From: JAHECW01 sp964641415
GTDB lineage: Bacteria; Acidobacteriota; Thermoanaerobaculia; Thermoanaerobaculales; Sulfomarinibacteraceae
DNA length: 64,000 nt
Assembly (NCBI GenBank): GCA_964641415.1
Contig: CAZXMW010000003.1
Span: 1 to 64,000, forward strand
Reading direction: 5' to 3'
The notes below the pieces were generated by a model, which was given only the letters and a program-made list of their open reading frames with translations, did no database searches and was not told where the DNA came from. The translations under genes were made by a program, and so were the position numbers. This document shows positions 28,517 to 37,143 of the stretch, in pieces; the first letter of the stretch is position 1, and the number at the start of each line of letters is the position of its first letter.

Positions 28517-28987
28517 TCAGCGTCGAATCAGGTTGAACGTCTTGAAGGACGGGATCCACCGCTCAATCCGATCGGCGATCCGGATCTTCTGGAGACGGTT
28601 CATCTGCTCGTCGTCGAGCAGCTCCTCGAAACCCTCGATGTACACCACGTGCACGTCGATCAGCGCATCGCCGAGATCGCGGCGGTCGATGATCAGCAGC
28701 CCGAGCTCGGTCGGGTCCGGCGCCCCGCCGGCGAACAGATCGTCAATGGCGGTCTGGACGTCCCGGATCGCCTGGACGATCGGCGCTTCGGCATCCCGGT
28801 GCTCGGTCCAGAGCACGTCCCAGGCGTCAACCTGGTCTGGGCTGAGGTCGAGGAAGCTGATCACCGCGTGCCGGGCGGCGACCATGACCGGGTGACTGAG
28901 CTCTTCGGGCCCGCCGGGCTCCTCGAGCTGAGCTGCCGCAGGAGCGGCCAGGGCGAGCAGAGCGAGGGACAGGATGATACGTCTCAT
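28517..28987 (-). CDS. Exported Spy/CpxP-like (LTxxQ-type) protein
   Basis: A 156-residue protein with a clear signal peptide (cleavage near APAAAQ) and an all-helical mature part. Two short motifs, LSPDQVDAW and LDDEQMNRL, resemble the paired LTxxQ motifs of Spy/CpxP periplasmic chaperones and metal-resistance proteins. The family call rests on this pattern and is moderate. It is transcribed alone, divergent from nfuA. Confidence 0.7.
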   Translation of the reverse strand: MRRIILSLALLALAAPAAAQLEEPGGPEELSHPVMVAARHAVISFLDLSPDQVDAWDVLWTEHRDAEAPIVQAIRDVQTAIDDLFAGGAPDPTELGLLIIDRRDLGDALIDVHVVYIEGFEELLDDEQMNRLQKIRIADRIERWIPSFKTFNLIRR

Positions 28988-29274
28988 GGGAACTCCTTTC
29001 GCGCAACAGGTTCCGATCCCCGTGGGTCACCGCAGCATGGGACCTCTCAATCGATCGTGGGACGTGCCGGCGAGCCGGAGGTTGACAGGCGGCATTTGAT
29101 CTCCGCGACCGGGACGTGTCGGGGTCCTCCGAAAGCAGCCTTCTGATCTGACCTGCCGCACGGCACGGCGGCCCAGCGTCGCCCGGCGGCCTTCCTTCTG
29201 ACTGGGGCGACACATCCGCATCGGCGATTGAGCTCGCGAAACGCACGGCGGTGCTGTCCGCTGCCGCTGCCGCC

Positions 29275-29316
29275 GGCACCGGGATCGGAAGCGTGAGCGA
29301 CCACGGACTCGGACGC
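29275..29316 (+). repeat. Degenerate GGNNNC hexamer series, 7 units
   Basis: GGCACC, GGGATC, GGAAGC, GTGAGC, GACCAC, GGACTC, GGACGC in a 6-base register; five of seven fit GGNNNC. It looks like a decayed relative of the better arrays and could also be chance. Confidence 0.4.
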
Positions 29317-29330
29317 GTGAGGAGGGGTGG

Positions 29331-29338
29331 GGTACAGT
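29331..29338 (+). promoter_or_regulatory. -10-like box GGTACAGT of nfuA
   Basis: GGTACAGT lies 23 bases before the nfuA ATG. The same 8-mer precedes the M14 peptidase gene. The predicted leader is about 17 bases and carries the ribosome site. Confidence 0.4.
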
Positions 29339-29361
29339 GTCCCGGAAGGGAGCACAAGGAC

Positions 29362-29937
29362 ATGATCACCCTCACCGACACCGCCAAGACCAAGATCAAA
29401 GAGTTCGTCGATCAGGCCGACGATGAGTGTATCGGCATCCGGGTGCTCGCCGCCAAGGTCGGCCGTCACACCTTCCGCTACCAGCTCCAGCTGACCCGGG
29501 AACAGGACCTCGGGGGCGGCGACTCTCGGTTTCAGCATGACGGTTTCGAGATCATCATCGACCCGCAAACGGCGAAGTTGATGGAGGGATCGACCCTCGA
29601 CTTCATCGTGCTCGACAGCGGCGAAGGCTTCGAGATCGACAATCCGGCGGCGGATCCCGGCTGGGAGGACCCGCTGTACCGGATGGTCCAGAAGGTGATT
29701 GACGAAAAGGTGCTGCCGGTGGTCGGCGCGCACGGCGGCTGGGTCGAGCTCGAGCGGATCGAGGACGACACCGCGTTCGTCAGCCTCGGCGGCGGCTGCC
29801 AGGGCTGCGCGAGCGCTGGTTTCACGCTGTCCGCCGGCATCGAGCAGGCGATCTGCCACGAGGTCGACGAGATTCAAAAGGTCGTCGACGTCACCGACCA
29901 CGCCGGTGGTCAACAGCCCTTCTACACCGACCCATGA
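29362..29937 (+). CDS. nfuA: Fe-S cluster carrier NfuA
   Basis: Accepts a [4Fe-4S] cluster and hands it to target enzymes. At 191 residues it equals the E. coli length and shows the same two parts: an A-type-like N-domain (about 1-95) that lacks the Cys ligands of true A-type carriers, and an Nfu domain (about 105-185) with the CxxC pair Cys146/Cys149 in GGGCQGCASAG. Its role here probably includes the clusters of the radical SAM protein, but that is inference. Confidence 0.93.
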   Translation: MITLTDTAKTKIKEFVDQADDECIGIRVLAAKVGRHTFRYQLQLTREQDLGGGDSRFQHDGFEIIIDPQTAKLMEGSTLDFIVLDSGEGFEIDNPAADPGWEDPLYRMVQKVIDEKVLPVVGAHGGWVELERIEDDTAFVSLGGGCQGCASAGFTLSAGIEQAICHEVDEIQKVVDVTDHAGGQQPFYTDP

Positions 29938-30087
29938 AGAGCGGTTCTGCTGGATGACATGAGGCGAGATCTCGATGCGCCGGCGGTTGTGAGAAACGGA
30001 GGCATGCCCTCCTCGCGACCATCCAGAGCGCGAAGGTTGGGTGCAGACCGCCGGTGAGAACCACCCATCTCAGGCCCGATCAGCGGG

Positions 30088-31413
30088 TCACCGCTCGACT
30101 CGTTCGACCTCGCCGCCAAGAGCGGACAGCCGGCTGTGAAGCAGCTCGTAGCCACGCTCGACCTGGTGAATATTGCGGATCACGCTCTCGCCGTTTGCGC
30201 ACAGAGCGGCAATGACCAACGCCATACCGGCCCGGATGTCGGGGCTGGCCAGATGCTGGCCGTAGAGCTGGGACGGGCCGACGACGACTGCCCGGTGAGG
30301 GTCGCAGAGTACGATGCGGGCACCCATGGCGATCAGCCGGTCGACCCAGAAAAGCCGGCTTTCGAACATCTTCTCGTGGATCAGAATGGTCCCGGTCGCC
30401 TGGGTCGCGAGCACGACCATGATGCTCACCAGATCGGGGGGAAAAGCCGGCCATGGTCCGTCGTCGATCTTGGGGATGGCACCGTGCATGTCGTCGTGGA
30501 CCACCAGCTCTTGGTCTGCCGGAACCACGATGTCGTCGCCGTCGATTCGCCAGCGGATGCCGAGGCGGGCGAATCCGAGAGCGGTCATCCGGTGGTGGCG
30601 GGCGGGCTCGGCGTTGGTGATCCGCAGCTCGCCGCCGGTGACCGCGGCGAGACCGATGAAGCTCCCGACCTCCACCGGATCGGGACCGATGGTTGCCGTG
30701 GCGCCGCCGAGCTCGTCTTGGCCCTCGATGCTCAGCCGGTTCGTACCGATGCCCGAAACCCGGCCACCCATGGCATTGATCAGCAGGCACAGCTCCTGGA
30801 CGTGGGGCTCCGATGCGGCGTTGCGCACGATTGTCGTGCCGCGAGCGAGCGACGCCGCCATGACCGCGTTCTCGGTCCCCATGACGCTCATCTCGGGAAG
30901 AAAGAGATCGCACCCGACCAGTCCGGAGGGCGCCCGGATGACGTAGCGATCGGGCTCCACCTCGACCTCGGCGCCGAGAGCCCGGAACGCGTGCACGTGG
31001 GTGTCCAGCGGTCGCCGGCCGATGCGGTCGCCGCCGGGACGCGGCAGCACGGCGCGGCCCCCGCGGGCGACCAACGGCCCGGCGAGCAGGAACGACGCCC
31101 GGATCTCGCGCGCGAGCGTCGGGTCGAGAGCCCGGGTCGTCAGCTCACCGGCGGCGACGCGCCAACGGTCGGGCGCCTCCTGGTCGACCTCGGCGCCGAG
31201 CCCGCCGATCAGCTGGAGCATCATTCTGACATCGCGGATCTGCGGCACATTGGCCAGGGTGACGTCGTCCCGGGTCAGCAGGCTAGCCGCGAGCATGGGC
31301 AGCGCGGCGTTCTTGTTGCCGCCTGGTTTGACGGTGCCCGAGATCGGGCGGCCGCCGCGAATGACGTACGCAGCAGATTCGTCGTCGCTGGGATCAAGCT
31401 CGATGGGTACCAT
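30088..31413 (-). CDS. murA: UDP-N-acetylglucosamine 1-carboxyvinyltransferase, Asp form
   Basis: First committed step of peptidoglycan synthesis, moving enolpyruvate from PEP to UDP-GlcNAc. The 441-residue protein has the substrate Lys/Asn in PGGNKNAALPML, the Arg of GRRPLD, Asp in FPPDLVS, Arg in FESRLFW and Arg in DIRAGMALV. The loop residue that is Cys115 in E. coli is Asp129 here (PGGDRIG). Natural Cys-to-Asp forms (Mycobacterium, Chlamydia, Borrelia) are active and insensitive to fosfomycin. The ATG at 31413 was chosen; an ATG at 31428 abuts an extended -10 box, TGTTAGCAT (minus, 31438-31430). Confidence 0.93.
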   Translation of the reverse strand: MVPIELDPSDDESAAYVIRGGRPISGTVKPGGNKNAALPMLAASLLTRDDVTLANVPQIRDVRMMLQLIGGLGAEVDQEAPDRWRVAAGELTTRALDPTLAREIRASFLLAGPLVARGGRAVLPRPGGDRIGRRPLDTHVHAFRALGAEVEVEPDRYVIRAPSGLVGCDLFLPEMSVMGTENAVMAASLARGTTIVRNAASEPHVQELCLLINAMGGRVSGIGTNRLSIEGQDELGGATATIGPDPVEVGSFIGLAAVTGGELRITNAEPARHHRMTALGFARLGIRWRIDGDDIVVPADQELVVHDDMHGAIPKIDDGPWPAFPPDLVSIMVVLATQATGTILIHEKMFESRLFWVDRLIAMGARIVLCDPHRAVVVGPSQLYGQHLASPDIRAGMALVIAALCANGESVIRNIHQVERGYELLHSRLSALGGEVERVER

Positions 31414-31429
31414 GATGCGCTCCACCATG

Positions 31430-31438
31430 ATGCTAACA
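31430..31438 (-). promoter_or_regulatory. Extended -10 box TGTTAGCAT of murA
   Basis: Minus-strand TGnTAnnnT box; transcription would begin near 31423, leaving a leader of about 10 bases to the ATG at 31413. The same 9-mer precedes yqgE. Confidence 0.4.
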
Positions 31439-31499
31439 CTGCGATCGCCGTGTGGCCTGAGTGTGGCGGGGGCGCGGAGGTCGTGCGTCGGGAAACGCC

Positions 31500-31607
31500 G
31501 GGGTCGGGATCGGATACGGCTACGGCTACGGACACGGACACGGACACGGCTACGGATACGGATACGGATACGGATACGGACACGGACACGGACACGGATA
31601 CGGATAC
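31500..31607 (+). repeat. Hexanucleotide array, 18 units (GGATAC/GGACAC/GGCTAC)
   Basis: GGGGTC and GGGATC, then 16 units in register from 31512 to 31607: seven GGATAC, six GGACAC and three GGCTAC. It uses the same two main units as the array at 23936-24085 but lies between divergent genes (murA and holC), about 30 bases upstream of the holC start. Confidence 0.97.
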
Positions 31608-31625
31608 GGGGATCATCGGAGGCGG

Positions 31626-31631
31626 TACACT
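31626..31631 (+). promoter_or_regulatory. -10-like box TACACT of holC
   Basis: TACACT ends 8 bases before the ATG at 31640 and begins only 18 bases after the hexamer array, so the array would occupy the -35 region and beyond. There is no ribosome site at normal spacing, so a leaderless message is likely. Confidence 0.4.
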
Positions 31632-31639
31632 TGCCTGCC

Positions 31640-32047
31640 ATGGCGCGACTGGTGCTCCACGATCTGCCCACCGACAAGCGGGCGGGCGAGCTGGTACGAC
31701 TGGTCGAGGCGATGGTCTCGGACGGCCGCCGGGTGGTGGTCTGGGTCGCCGACGAGGGTCGGCGACAGATCCTCGACAACTACCTCTGGACCTTCAGCAA
31801 GCTGTCGTTCGTGCCGCACGCACTGTGGCAGCCGGCCATGGGCGAGGTCGACGAACCGGTCGTGCTCACCGGTGAACCGGGCAACCCGAACCGCGCGACG
31901 GCGATGGTGATCGGCGACGAGCTGCCGCCGGGGAAGTGGGCGAGCGGCTTTGACGAGGTCCACGACTTCATTCCACCCGGCGCCGACGGCGACGAGCGGC
32001 GGAAGTGGTGGCAGGAGTGGGGCGACGACGAGTCCGAGGAGGGGTGA
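31640..32047 (+). CDS. holC: DNA polymerase III chi subunit (HolC)
   Basis: A 135-residue protein matching the chi subunit of the clamp-loader complex, which links the replisome to single-strand binding protein. Recognisable parts are the KRAGELVRLVEAMVSDGRRV helix-strand, the LDNYLWTFSKLSFVPHAL segment and the FDEVHDFIP strand near the C-terminus. A TTG at 31631 with GGAGG 8 bases upstream is an alternative start. The stop overlaps the dipeptidase start by one base (TGATG), so the two genes are co-transcribed although their functions differ. Confidence 0.82.
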   Translation: MARLVLHDLPTDKRAGELVRLVEAMVSDGRRVVVWVADEGRRQILDNYLWTFSKLSFVPHALWQPAMGEVDEPVVLTGEPGNPNRATAMVIGDELPPGKWASGFDEVHDFIPPGADGDERRKWWQEWGDDESEEG

Positions 32048-33351
32048 TGAATCGGTGGATCAAGGGTGTGGTGGTCGTGATCGTGTTGGGTTGCGCCGCC
32101 GTCGGAGCGGCGGTGGAGAAGCCGTCGACACCGGTCGAGCTCGAGGATGCGGTGCATCAGCTGTTGCGCCAGGTGCCGCTCATCGACGGCCACAACGACG
32201 CACCCTGGGCGATCCGAAGCCGGGTCGCCAACCACCTGGCCGATTTCGACTTTCGCGACACGAGCTCGATCGATCGGCCGATGCAGACCGATCTCGTGCG
32301 GCTGCGAGCGGGCGGTGTCGGCGGCCAGTTCTGGTCCGTCTGGGTCCCGGTCGATCTTCCCGAGGCCGAGGCTGTGGTCACCGTGCTCGAGCAGATCGAC
32401 CTGGTTCACCGGCTCGTCGAGCGCTATTCGGACGACCTCGAGCTCGCCCTCACCGCCGACGACGTCGTCCGCATCCACGGCGACGGCCGGATCGCGTCCC
32501 TGATCGGAATCGAGGGCGGCCACAGCATCGCGAGCTCGCTGGCGGTGCTGCGCCAGCTGTATGACCTCGGTGCCCGCTACATGACTCTGACCCACTGGTC
32601 GAACACGGGCTGGGTCGATGCCGCGACAGATTCCCCCGAGCACGACGGACTGAGTCCGTTCGGCGAGGTCGTCGTCCGCGAGATGAATCGGTTGGGAATG
32701 CTGGTCGACCTGTCCCACGTGTCGGCTGCGGCCATGCACGACGTGCTCGACGTGACCCGAGCGCCGGTCATCTTCTCGCACTCATGCGCTGCGGCGCTCA
32801 ACTCGCACCCGCGCAACGTTCCGAACGACGTGCTCGAGCGGCTGACCGACAATGGCGGCCTGGTTATGGTCAACTTCGGCTCGTACTTCGTCGACCGCAA
32901 GATCACCGAACGCCACGCCGCCTTCAAGGCGGAGGAGCTCCGCCTGCAGACCCTCCACCCGGGAGACCCGAAAGCGGTCGGGGACGGCATGACAGCGTGG
33001 CTCGAGCGCAACCCGCTGTGGACGGTGCCGTTGGCCGAGCTCGCCGACCACGTCGACCACATCCGGTCGGTCGCCGGTGTCGAACACGTCGGGCTCGGAT
33101 CGGACTACGACGGCATCAGCGCTCTGCCGGCGGGCATGGAGGATGTCTCCGGTTACCCGAAGCTGCTGGTCGAGCTCATGCGCCGCGGCTGGAGCCGCGA
33201 CGACATCGCCCGGCTCGCCGGGCTCAATGTGCTCCGCGTCATGCGCGAGGCTGAGGCCGTCGCGGTCGAGCTGCAGACGGCCGAGCCGCCGTTCGAGGCT
33301 CGGATCGACGACGCACGATTCGCCGAGCACGAGGAGGCCTCGGGAAGGTAG
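32047..33351 (+). CDS. Exported membrane-dipeptidase-family (M19) zinc peptidase
   Basis: A 434-residue renal-dipeptidase homologue that cleaves dipeptides. A signal peptide or anchor covers about residues 5-22. Zinc ligands: His and Asp in DGHNDAPW, the bridging Glu in IGIEGGHS, His in DLSHVS and His in FSHSCAA; GSDYDGI is the conserved C-terminal motif. The periplasmic location and the nearby CstA and M14 peptidase suggest a peptide-feeding role. Confidence 0.92.
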   Translation: MNRWIKGVVVVIVLGCAAVGAAVEKPSTPVELEDAVHQLLRQVPLIDGHNDAPWAIRSRVANHLADFDFRDTSSIDRPMQTDLVRLRAGGVGGQFWSVWVPVDLPEAEAVVTVLEQIDLVHRLVERYSDDLELALTADDVVRIHGDGRIASLIGIEGGHSIASSLAVLRQLYDLGARYMTLTHWSNTGWVDAATDSPEHDGLSPFGEVVVREMNRLGMLVDLSHVSAAAMHDVLDVTRAPVIFSHSCAAALNSHPRNVPNDVLERLTDNGGLVMVNFGSYFVDRKITERHAAFKAEELRLQTLHPGDPKAVGDGMTAWLERNPLWTVPLAELADHVDHIRSVAGVEHVGLGSDYDGISALPAGMEDVSGYPKLLVELMRRGWSRDDIARLAGLNVLRVMREAEAVAVELQTAEPPFEARIDDARFAEHEEASGR

Positions 33352-33373
33352 AGAAAGCAGAGGCCTCCCGGTC

Positions 33374-35083
33374 TCACGCGCCGTCCGGCAACTCGATGTC
33401 GAGCCCCCGAACCGGCGGCGACCGCCAGTAGCGCCGCAGGGCGAGGATCGCCTCGATCACCAGCCACACCGCGATTCCGGTGATGATCCCGCCGACCACC
33501 AACAGGGTGGTGTTGCCGTCGGCGGCGAAAACCCGCAGCTTGTTGACCATGGCGATCAACGTGGTAACCATCATGAACAGCATGGGCAGCAGATAGGGCA
33601 GCGCGAACCGCCGGCGCTCGATCAGATACAGCGACACCACGAGAAGCGCGAGCCCGGCGAGCAGCTGGTTGGTCGAGCCGAAAAGCTGCCACAGGGCGAG
33701 CCCCGCCGACCGTCCCTCGATCTTGGAGAAGGCGAAGAACGAGATCGCGCCCACCGCGAGGGTCGAGGACAGGTAGCGGTTGCCGAGGAAGCGCAGCCTG
33801 AGCGTCACGCCGATCTCCTCGATGTTGTAGCGCAGCAAACGCGTCGCCGAATCGAGGGTGGTCAGGGCGAAGCTCACCACGACCACCGCGATCAGAGTCC
33901 GTGCAGTGGTCTCGGGAATGCCGAGGGTGGCGACAAAGCGCGTCGAGCCTTCGATGAAGGCACTCATGGAGCTGCCGAGACCCTGGATCGAGCTCCAGTC
34001 GTGGTAGTGGTGCTTCCAGGCGTCCACCGACACGAAGCCTGCGGTGCAGGCGAGCACCGAGGCGAGCCCGAGCACAGACTCACCGACCATGGCGCCGTAG
34101 CCGATCGGGCGGGCGTCGGTCTCTCGGTCGAGCTGCTTCGCGGTGGTCCCGGACGAAACCAGCGAGTGGAAGCCGGACGCCGCGCCGCAGGCGATGACGA
34201 TGAAAACGAAGGGATACAGCGGCGGCGCGCCCTCGGGGTGGGCGTCGACCATCGGCGACGCGAACTCCGGTCGCAGGATGAAGAACCCGATGTAGGTCAG
34301 CCCGAGCCCGAGGTAGAGCAGCAGCGAGTTGAGGAAGTCCCTCGGCTGAAGCAGCGACCACACCGGCAGCACCGAAGCGAGCCAGGCGTAGGTGAGGAGA
34401 ATCCACGTCCACCCCCCCACCGAAGCCCACTTGACCGGCATCAGCGGTGACGCGACGACCACTCCCAGGGTGACGACGAAGGCGACGGCAATCAGGACCC
34501 AGAGGTTCATGCCGCGTCGGCGGACCAGCCAGCCGATCGCCAGAGCGAGAATCAGGATGGTTGCCGACGGCACGACCGACTCGGGGTAGTAGGTCGTCTC
34601 GGGGGTCGGCCCGGCCGAGAACAGCAGCGCCACGACGTAGGCGAAGACCCCCATCGCGAGGGCGATGGCGAAGAAGATGATGGCGTGCATCAGCGATTTG
34701 GCGCGGCGTCCCATGAGGCTCTCGGCGATGACGCCGATGGACATGCCGCGGGCGCGCGCCGAAACCACGAGCGCACCGAAGTCGTGGACGCAGCCGACCA
34801 GGATCGCGCCGAACACGACCCACAGCATCGCCGGCAGCCATCCCCAAATGACCGCGATGGCCGGCCCGAGCATGGGCGACAGCCCGGTGATCGAGGCGTA
34901 GTGGTGGCCGAACAGCACCAGCCGGTGAGTCGGAACGTAGTCGACGCCGTCCTCCATGGTGTGGGCCGGCGTCGGATGGTCGGCGCGCAGCTCGAAGATC
35001 CGGCTCGCGATGAAGCGCGAGTAGAACACGTAGCCGATGACGTAGAGCGCGAAGCAGGCGACGACAACAAAAACTGGCGGCAT
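33374..35083 (-). CDS. cstA: Carbon starvation protein CstA-family transporter
   Basis: A 569-residue inner-membrane transporter with about 16 membrane segments. The CstA core covers about 1-370, with HHYASITGLSPMLGPAIAVIWGW near the start and GFHSLVSSGTTAKQ in the middle; a five-helix C-terminal domain follows. Family members carry peptides or pyruvate. The ATG at 35083 gives the first membrane helix directly; a longer reading adds an unlikely Arg/Pro-rich stretch. The TATCAT box at 35113-35108 (minus) is a plausible -10. Confidence 0.93.
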   Translation of the reverse strand: MPPVFVVVACFALYVIGYVFYSRFIASRIFELRADHPTPAHTMEDGVDYVPTHRLVLFGHHYASITGLSPMLGPAIAVIWGWLPAMLWVVFGAILVGCVHDFGALVVSARARGMSIGVIAESLMGRRAKSLMHAIIFFAIALAMGVFAYVVALLFSAGPTPETTYYPESVVPSATILILALAIGWLVRRRGMNLWVLIAVAFVVTLGVVVASPLMPVKWASVGGWTWILLTYAWLASVLPVWSLLQPRDFLNSLLLYLGLGLTYIGFFILRPEFASPMVDAHPEGAPPLYPFVFIVIACGAASGFHSLVSSGTTAKQLDRETDARPIGYGAMVGESVLGLASVLACTAGFVSVDAWKHHYHDWSSIQGLGSSMSAFIEGSTRFVATLGIPETTARTLIAVVVVSFALTTLDSATRLLRYNIEEIGVTLRLRFLGNRYLSSTLAVGAISFFAFSKIEGRSAGLALWQLFGSTNQLLAGLALLVVSLYLIERRRFALPYLLPMLFMMVTTLIAMVNKLRVFAADGNTTLLVVGGIITGIAVWLVIEAILALRRYWRSPPVRGLDIELPDGA

Positions 35084-35207
35084 GGGCCCCCCGGTGAACC
35101 GGTCGATTGATGATAGCCCGGATGCCTGCGGGTCCGGATCGGCAGGGGCGGCGGCGCAGGCCACGGGCACACGAGCACGTGCGACCGCCGACGAGGGCCG
35201 AAAGGGG

Positions 35208-35213
35208 TACAGT
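35208..35213 (+). promoter_or_regulatory. -10-like box TACAGT of the M14 peptidase gene
   Basis: TACAGT (within GGTACAGT) ends 8 bases before the ATG at 35222; no ribosome site is present, so the mRNA is probably leaderless. Confidence 0.4.
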
Positions 35214-35221
35214 ACCTGCTC

Positions 35222-37027
35222 ATGAAAAGGCACCTTCTCGTTGTCGTCGTTGCATCGCTCGTTGCCGCCGGAGCCGGAAGCTCGGAGATTCCTGACGAGT
35301 GGCTGACCGTTGCCGAAAAAAGCGGCTATTGCGCCACCTCGACCTGGGCGGAGACCATGGACTACCTGCGCGCGGTCGAGGCGGCGGCGCCCGAGATCAT
35401 TCGGGTGACGTCATTCGGCCGCTCGGCCGAGGGGCGCGAGCTGCCGCTGGTCATCGTGTCGTCCGACGGCGCCTTTACGCCCGAGGCGGCAGGTGCTGCC
35501 GGCAAACCGATCCTGCTGGTGCAGAGCGGTATCCACGCCGGCGAGATCGCCGGCAAGGAGGCGACCCTGATGCTGCTCCGTGAGATCGCTCTCGGCCGGC
35601 GACCCGATCTGGCCGCCGCCGCGGTGACCCTGTTCGTGCCGATCTACAACCTCGACGGCCACGAGCGGATCTCGCCCTTCAACCGCCCCAATCAGGACGG
35701 ACCCGTCGAGGGGATGGGCTTCCGGGCGACCACCGCCGGGATCGACCTCAACCGCGACTGGCTCAGGCTGGCCAGCCCCGAAGCCCGCGCCATGGCCCGG
35801 CTGGTCGCAGATTGGCGGCCTCACCTGCACGTCGACAACCATGTCACCAATGGTTCGGACCACGCCTGGGTTCTGACCTGGATGGTGGCCGAAGCGCCCC
35901 GGCTCGAGCCCGGAGTCGACGCCTGGATCAGCGAGCACCTGCCGAGGGCGCTCGAAGCCACCGCCGAGGCCGGTTACCCGAACGGGCCGTATCTGGCGTT
36001 CGTCGACTGGGGCGATCCGACCTCGGGGATCGACTGGAGCCCGATTCAGCTGCCCCGCTACTCGACCGGCTACTTCCCGCTTCTCGACCGGCCGTCGATC
36101 CTGGTCGAGATGCACGCCCACAAGCCGTTTCGCGATCGGGTACTGGCCAACCGCGACTTCATGGACGCGCTGATCGTTGAGGTCGGCGGCAGCGGCGAGC
36201 AGCTCATCATCGCCGTCGGTGAAGCCGAGTCGCGAACCGTGGAGCTCGGGGCGCCGGACGCCGATCCGTCGACGGTGACGCTGCGGTGGCGATCGGCGCC
36301 GGACGCCGAGGCCCTCCACTGGCCCGCGTATCGGAGCACTTCGGAACCCTCGTTGGTGACCGGCGCTCTCGGCACCGTGTACCATCCCGGCGACATCGAG
36401 ATCCGCAACCTCGCCTGGCGCCACACCGCCGAGCCCGAGTTCGAGGTGGCGCGCCCTCGCGGCTACCTGGTCCACGCCGGCTGGCCTCGAGTCGAGGCCG
36501 CGGTAGCCGGTCACTCGCTCACCGCTTTCCGGCTCGCCGAGCCCGTCGAGCTCGACGTCGAGACGACTCGCGTCGCCGATCCGGTCTTCGCCACGTCGTC
36601 CTATCAGGGCGCCGTGAGAGTCGAGGCGTTCTCGATCACGAGGCAGGTCGAACGACGCCCGATCCCCGCCGGCAGCCTGTGGATTCCGGCCGACCAGCCC
36701 GATTTCGAAATCGCGGTCCAGCTCTTCGAGCCCGAAGCGCCGGACTCGCTGCTGCGCTGGGGCGAGCTGAGCTCGGTCTTCGAGCTCAAAACCTACATCG
36801 GATCGGGCCGTCTGGACGAGGTCGCTGCGGACATGCTGCGCGACGAGTCGACCCGCACCGCGTGGCGAGCCGCGCTCACGGACGGCGCGTTTTCCGCCGA
36901 CCCCAAGGCCCGCTTCATGTGGTGGTACCGACGGTCTCCGTACTGGGACGAGCGAGTCGGTCTGCTGCCCGTCTACCGGGTATTGGGACCGCCGCTGCCG
37001 GTCGGTGAGCCGGTCCGGAGGCCCTGA
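35222..37027 (+). CDS. Secreted M14-family zinc carboxypeptidase
   Basis: A 601-residue exported peptidase. The signal peptide covers about residues 1-20. The zinc site is the HxxE of GIHAGEIAGKE (His105, Glu108) plus a later His in HLHVDNH; the general base is Glu in LVEMHAHKPF. After the catalytic domain (to about 320) comes a 270-residue region of beta-rich sequence not assigned to a family, probably accessory. It is encoded divergently from cstA with about 140 bases between them, consistent with shared control of peptide digestion and uptake. Confidence 0.88.
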   Translation: MKRHLLVVVVASLVAAGAGSSEIPDEWLTVAEKSGYCATSTWAETMDYLRAVEAAAPEIIRVTSFGRSAEGRELPLVIVSSDGAFTPEAAGAAGKPILLVQSGIHAGEIAGKEATLMLLREIALGRRPDLAAAAVTLFVPIYNLDGHERISPFNRPNQDGPVEGMGFRATTAGIDLNRDWLRLASPEARAMARLVADWRPHLHVDNHVTNGSDHAWVLTWMVAEAPRLEPGVDAWISEHLPRALEATAEAGYPNGPYLAFVDWGDPTSGIDWSPIQLPRYSTGYFPLLDRPSILVEMHAHKPFRDRVLANRDFMDALIVEVGGSGEQLIIAVGEAESRTVELGAPDADPSTVTLRWRSAPDAEALHWPAYRSTSEPSLVTGALGTVYHPGDIEIRNLAWRHTAEPEFEVARPRGYLVHAGWPRVEAAVAGHSLTAFRLAEPVELDVETTRVADPVFATSSYQGAVRVEAFSITRQVERRPIPAGSLWIPADQPDFEIAVQLFEPEAPDSLLRWGELSSVFELKTYIGSGRLDEVAADMLRDESTRTAWRAALTDGAFSADPKARFMWWYRRSPYWDERVGLLPVYRVLGPPLPVGEPVRRP

Positions 37028-37143
37028 TTCTCCCGATCACAAGCCGATTTTTTACAAGACCTTGAACCTCGGCATACCGGACAGTGGTAGGCTTCGTTCG
37101 TGCCGGCTGTTCCTCAGGTGCGGCACGGAATGGAAGTGACACG

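Larger units (their letters stand above)
28988..29361. other. 374-base divergent intergenic region
   Basis: No gene is seen. It holds a ribosome site for the minus-strand gene, a stray TTGACA without a matching -10 box near 29083, a degenerate hexamer series (29275-29316) and the TACAGT box of nfuA near 29333. Confidence 0.5.

Noticed and set aside
29083..29110. TTGACA as the -35 of a promoter for nfuA
   Set aside because: No -10-like box at 16-18 bases, and it lies almost 280 bases from the gene.
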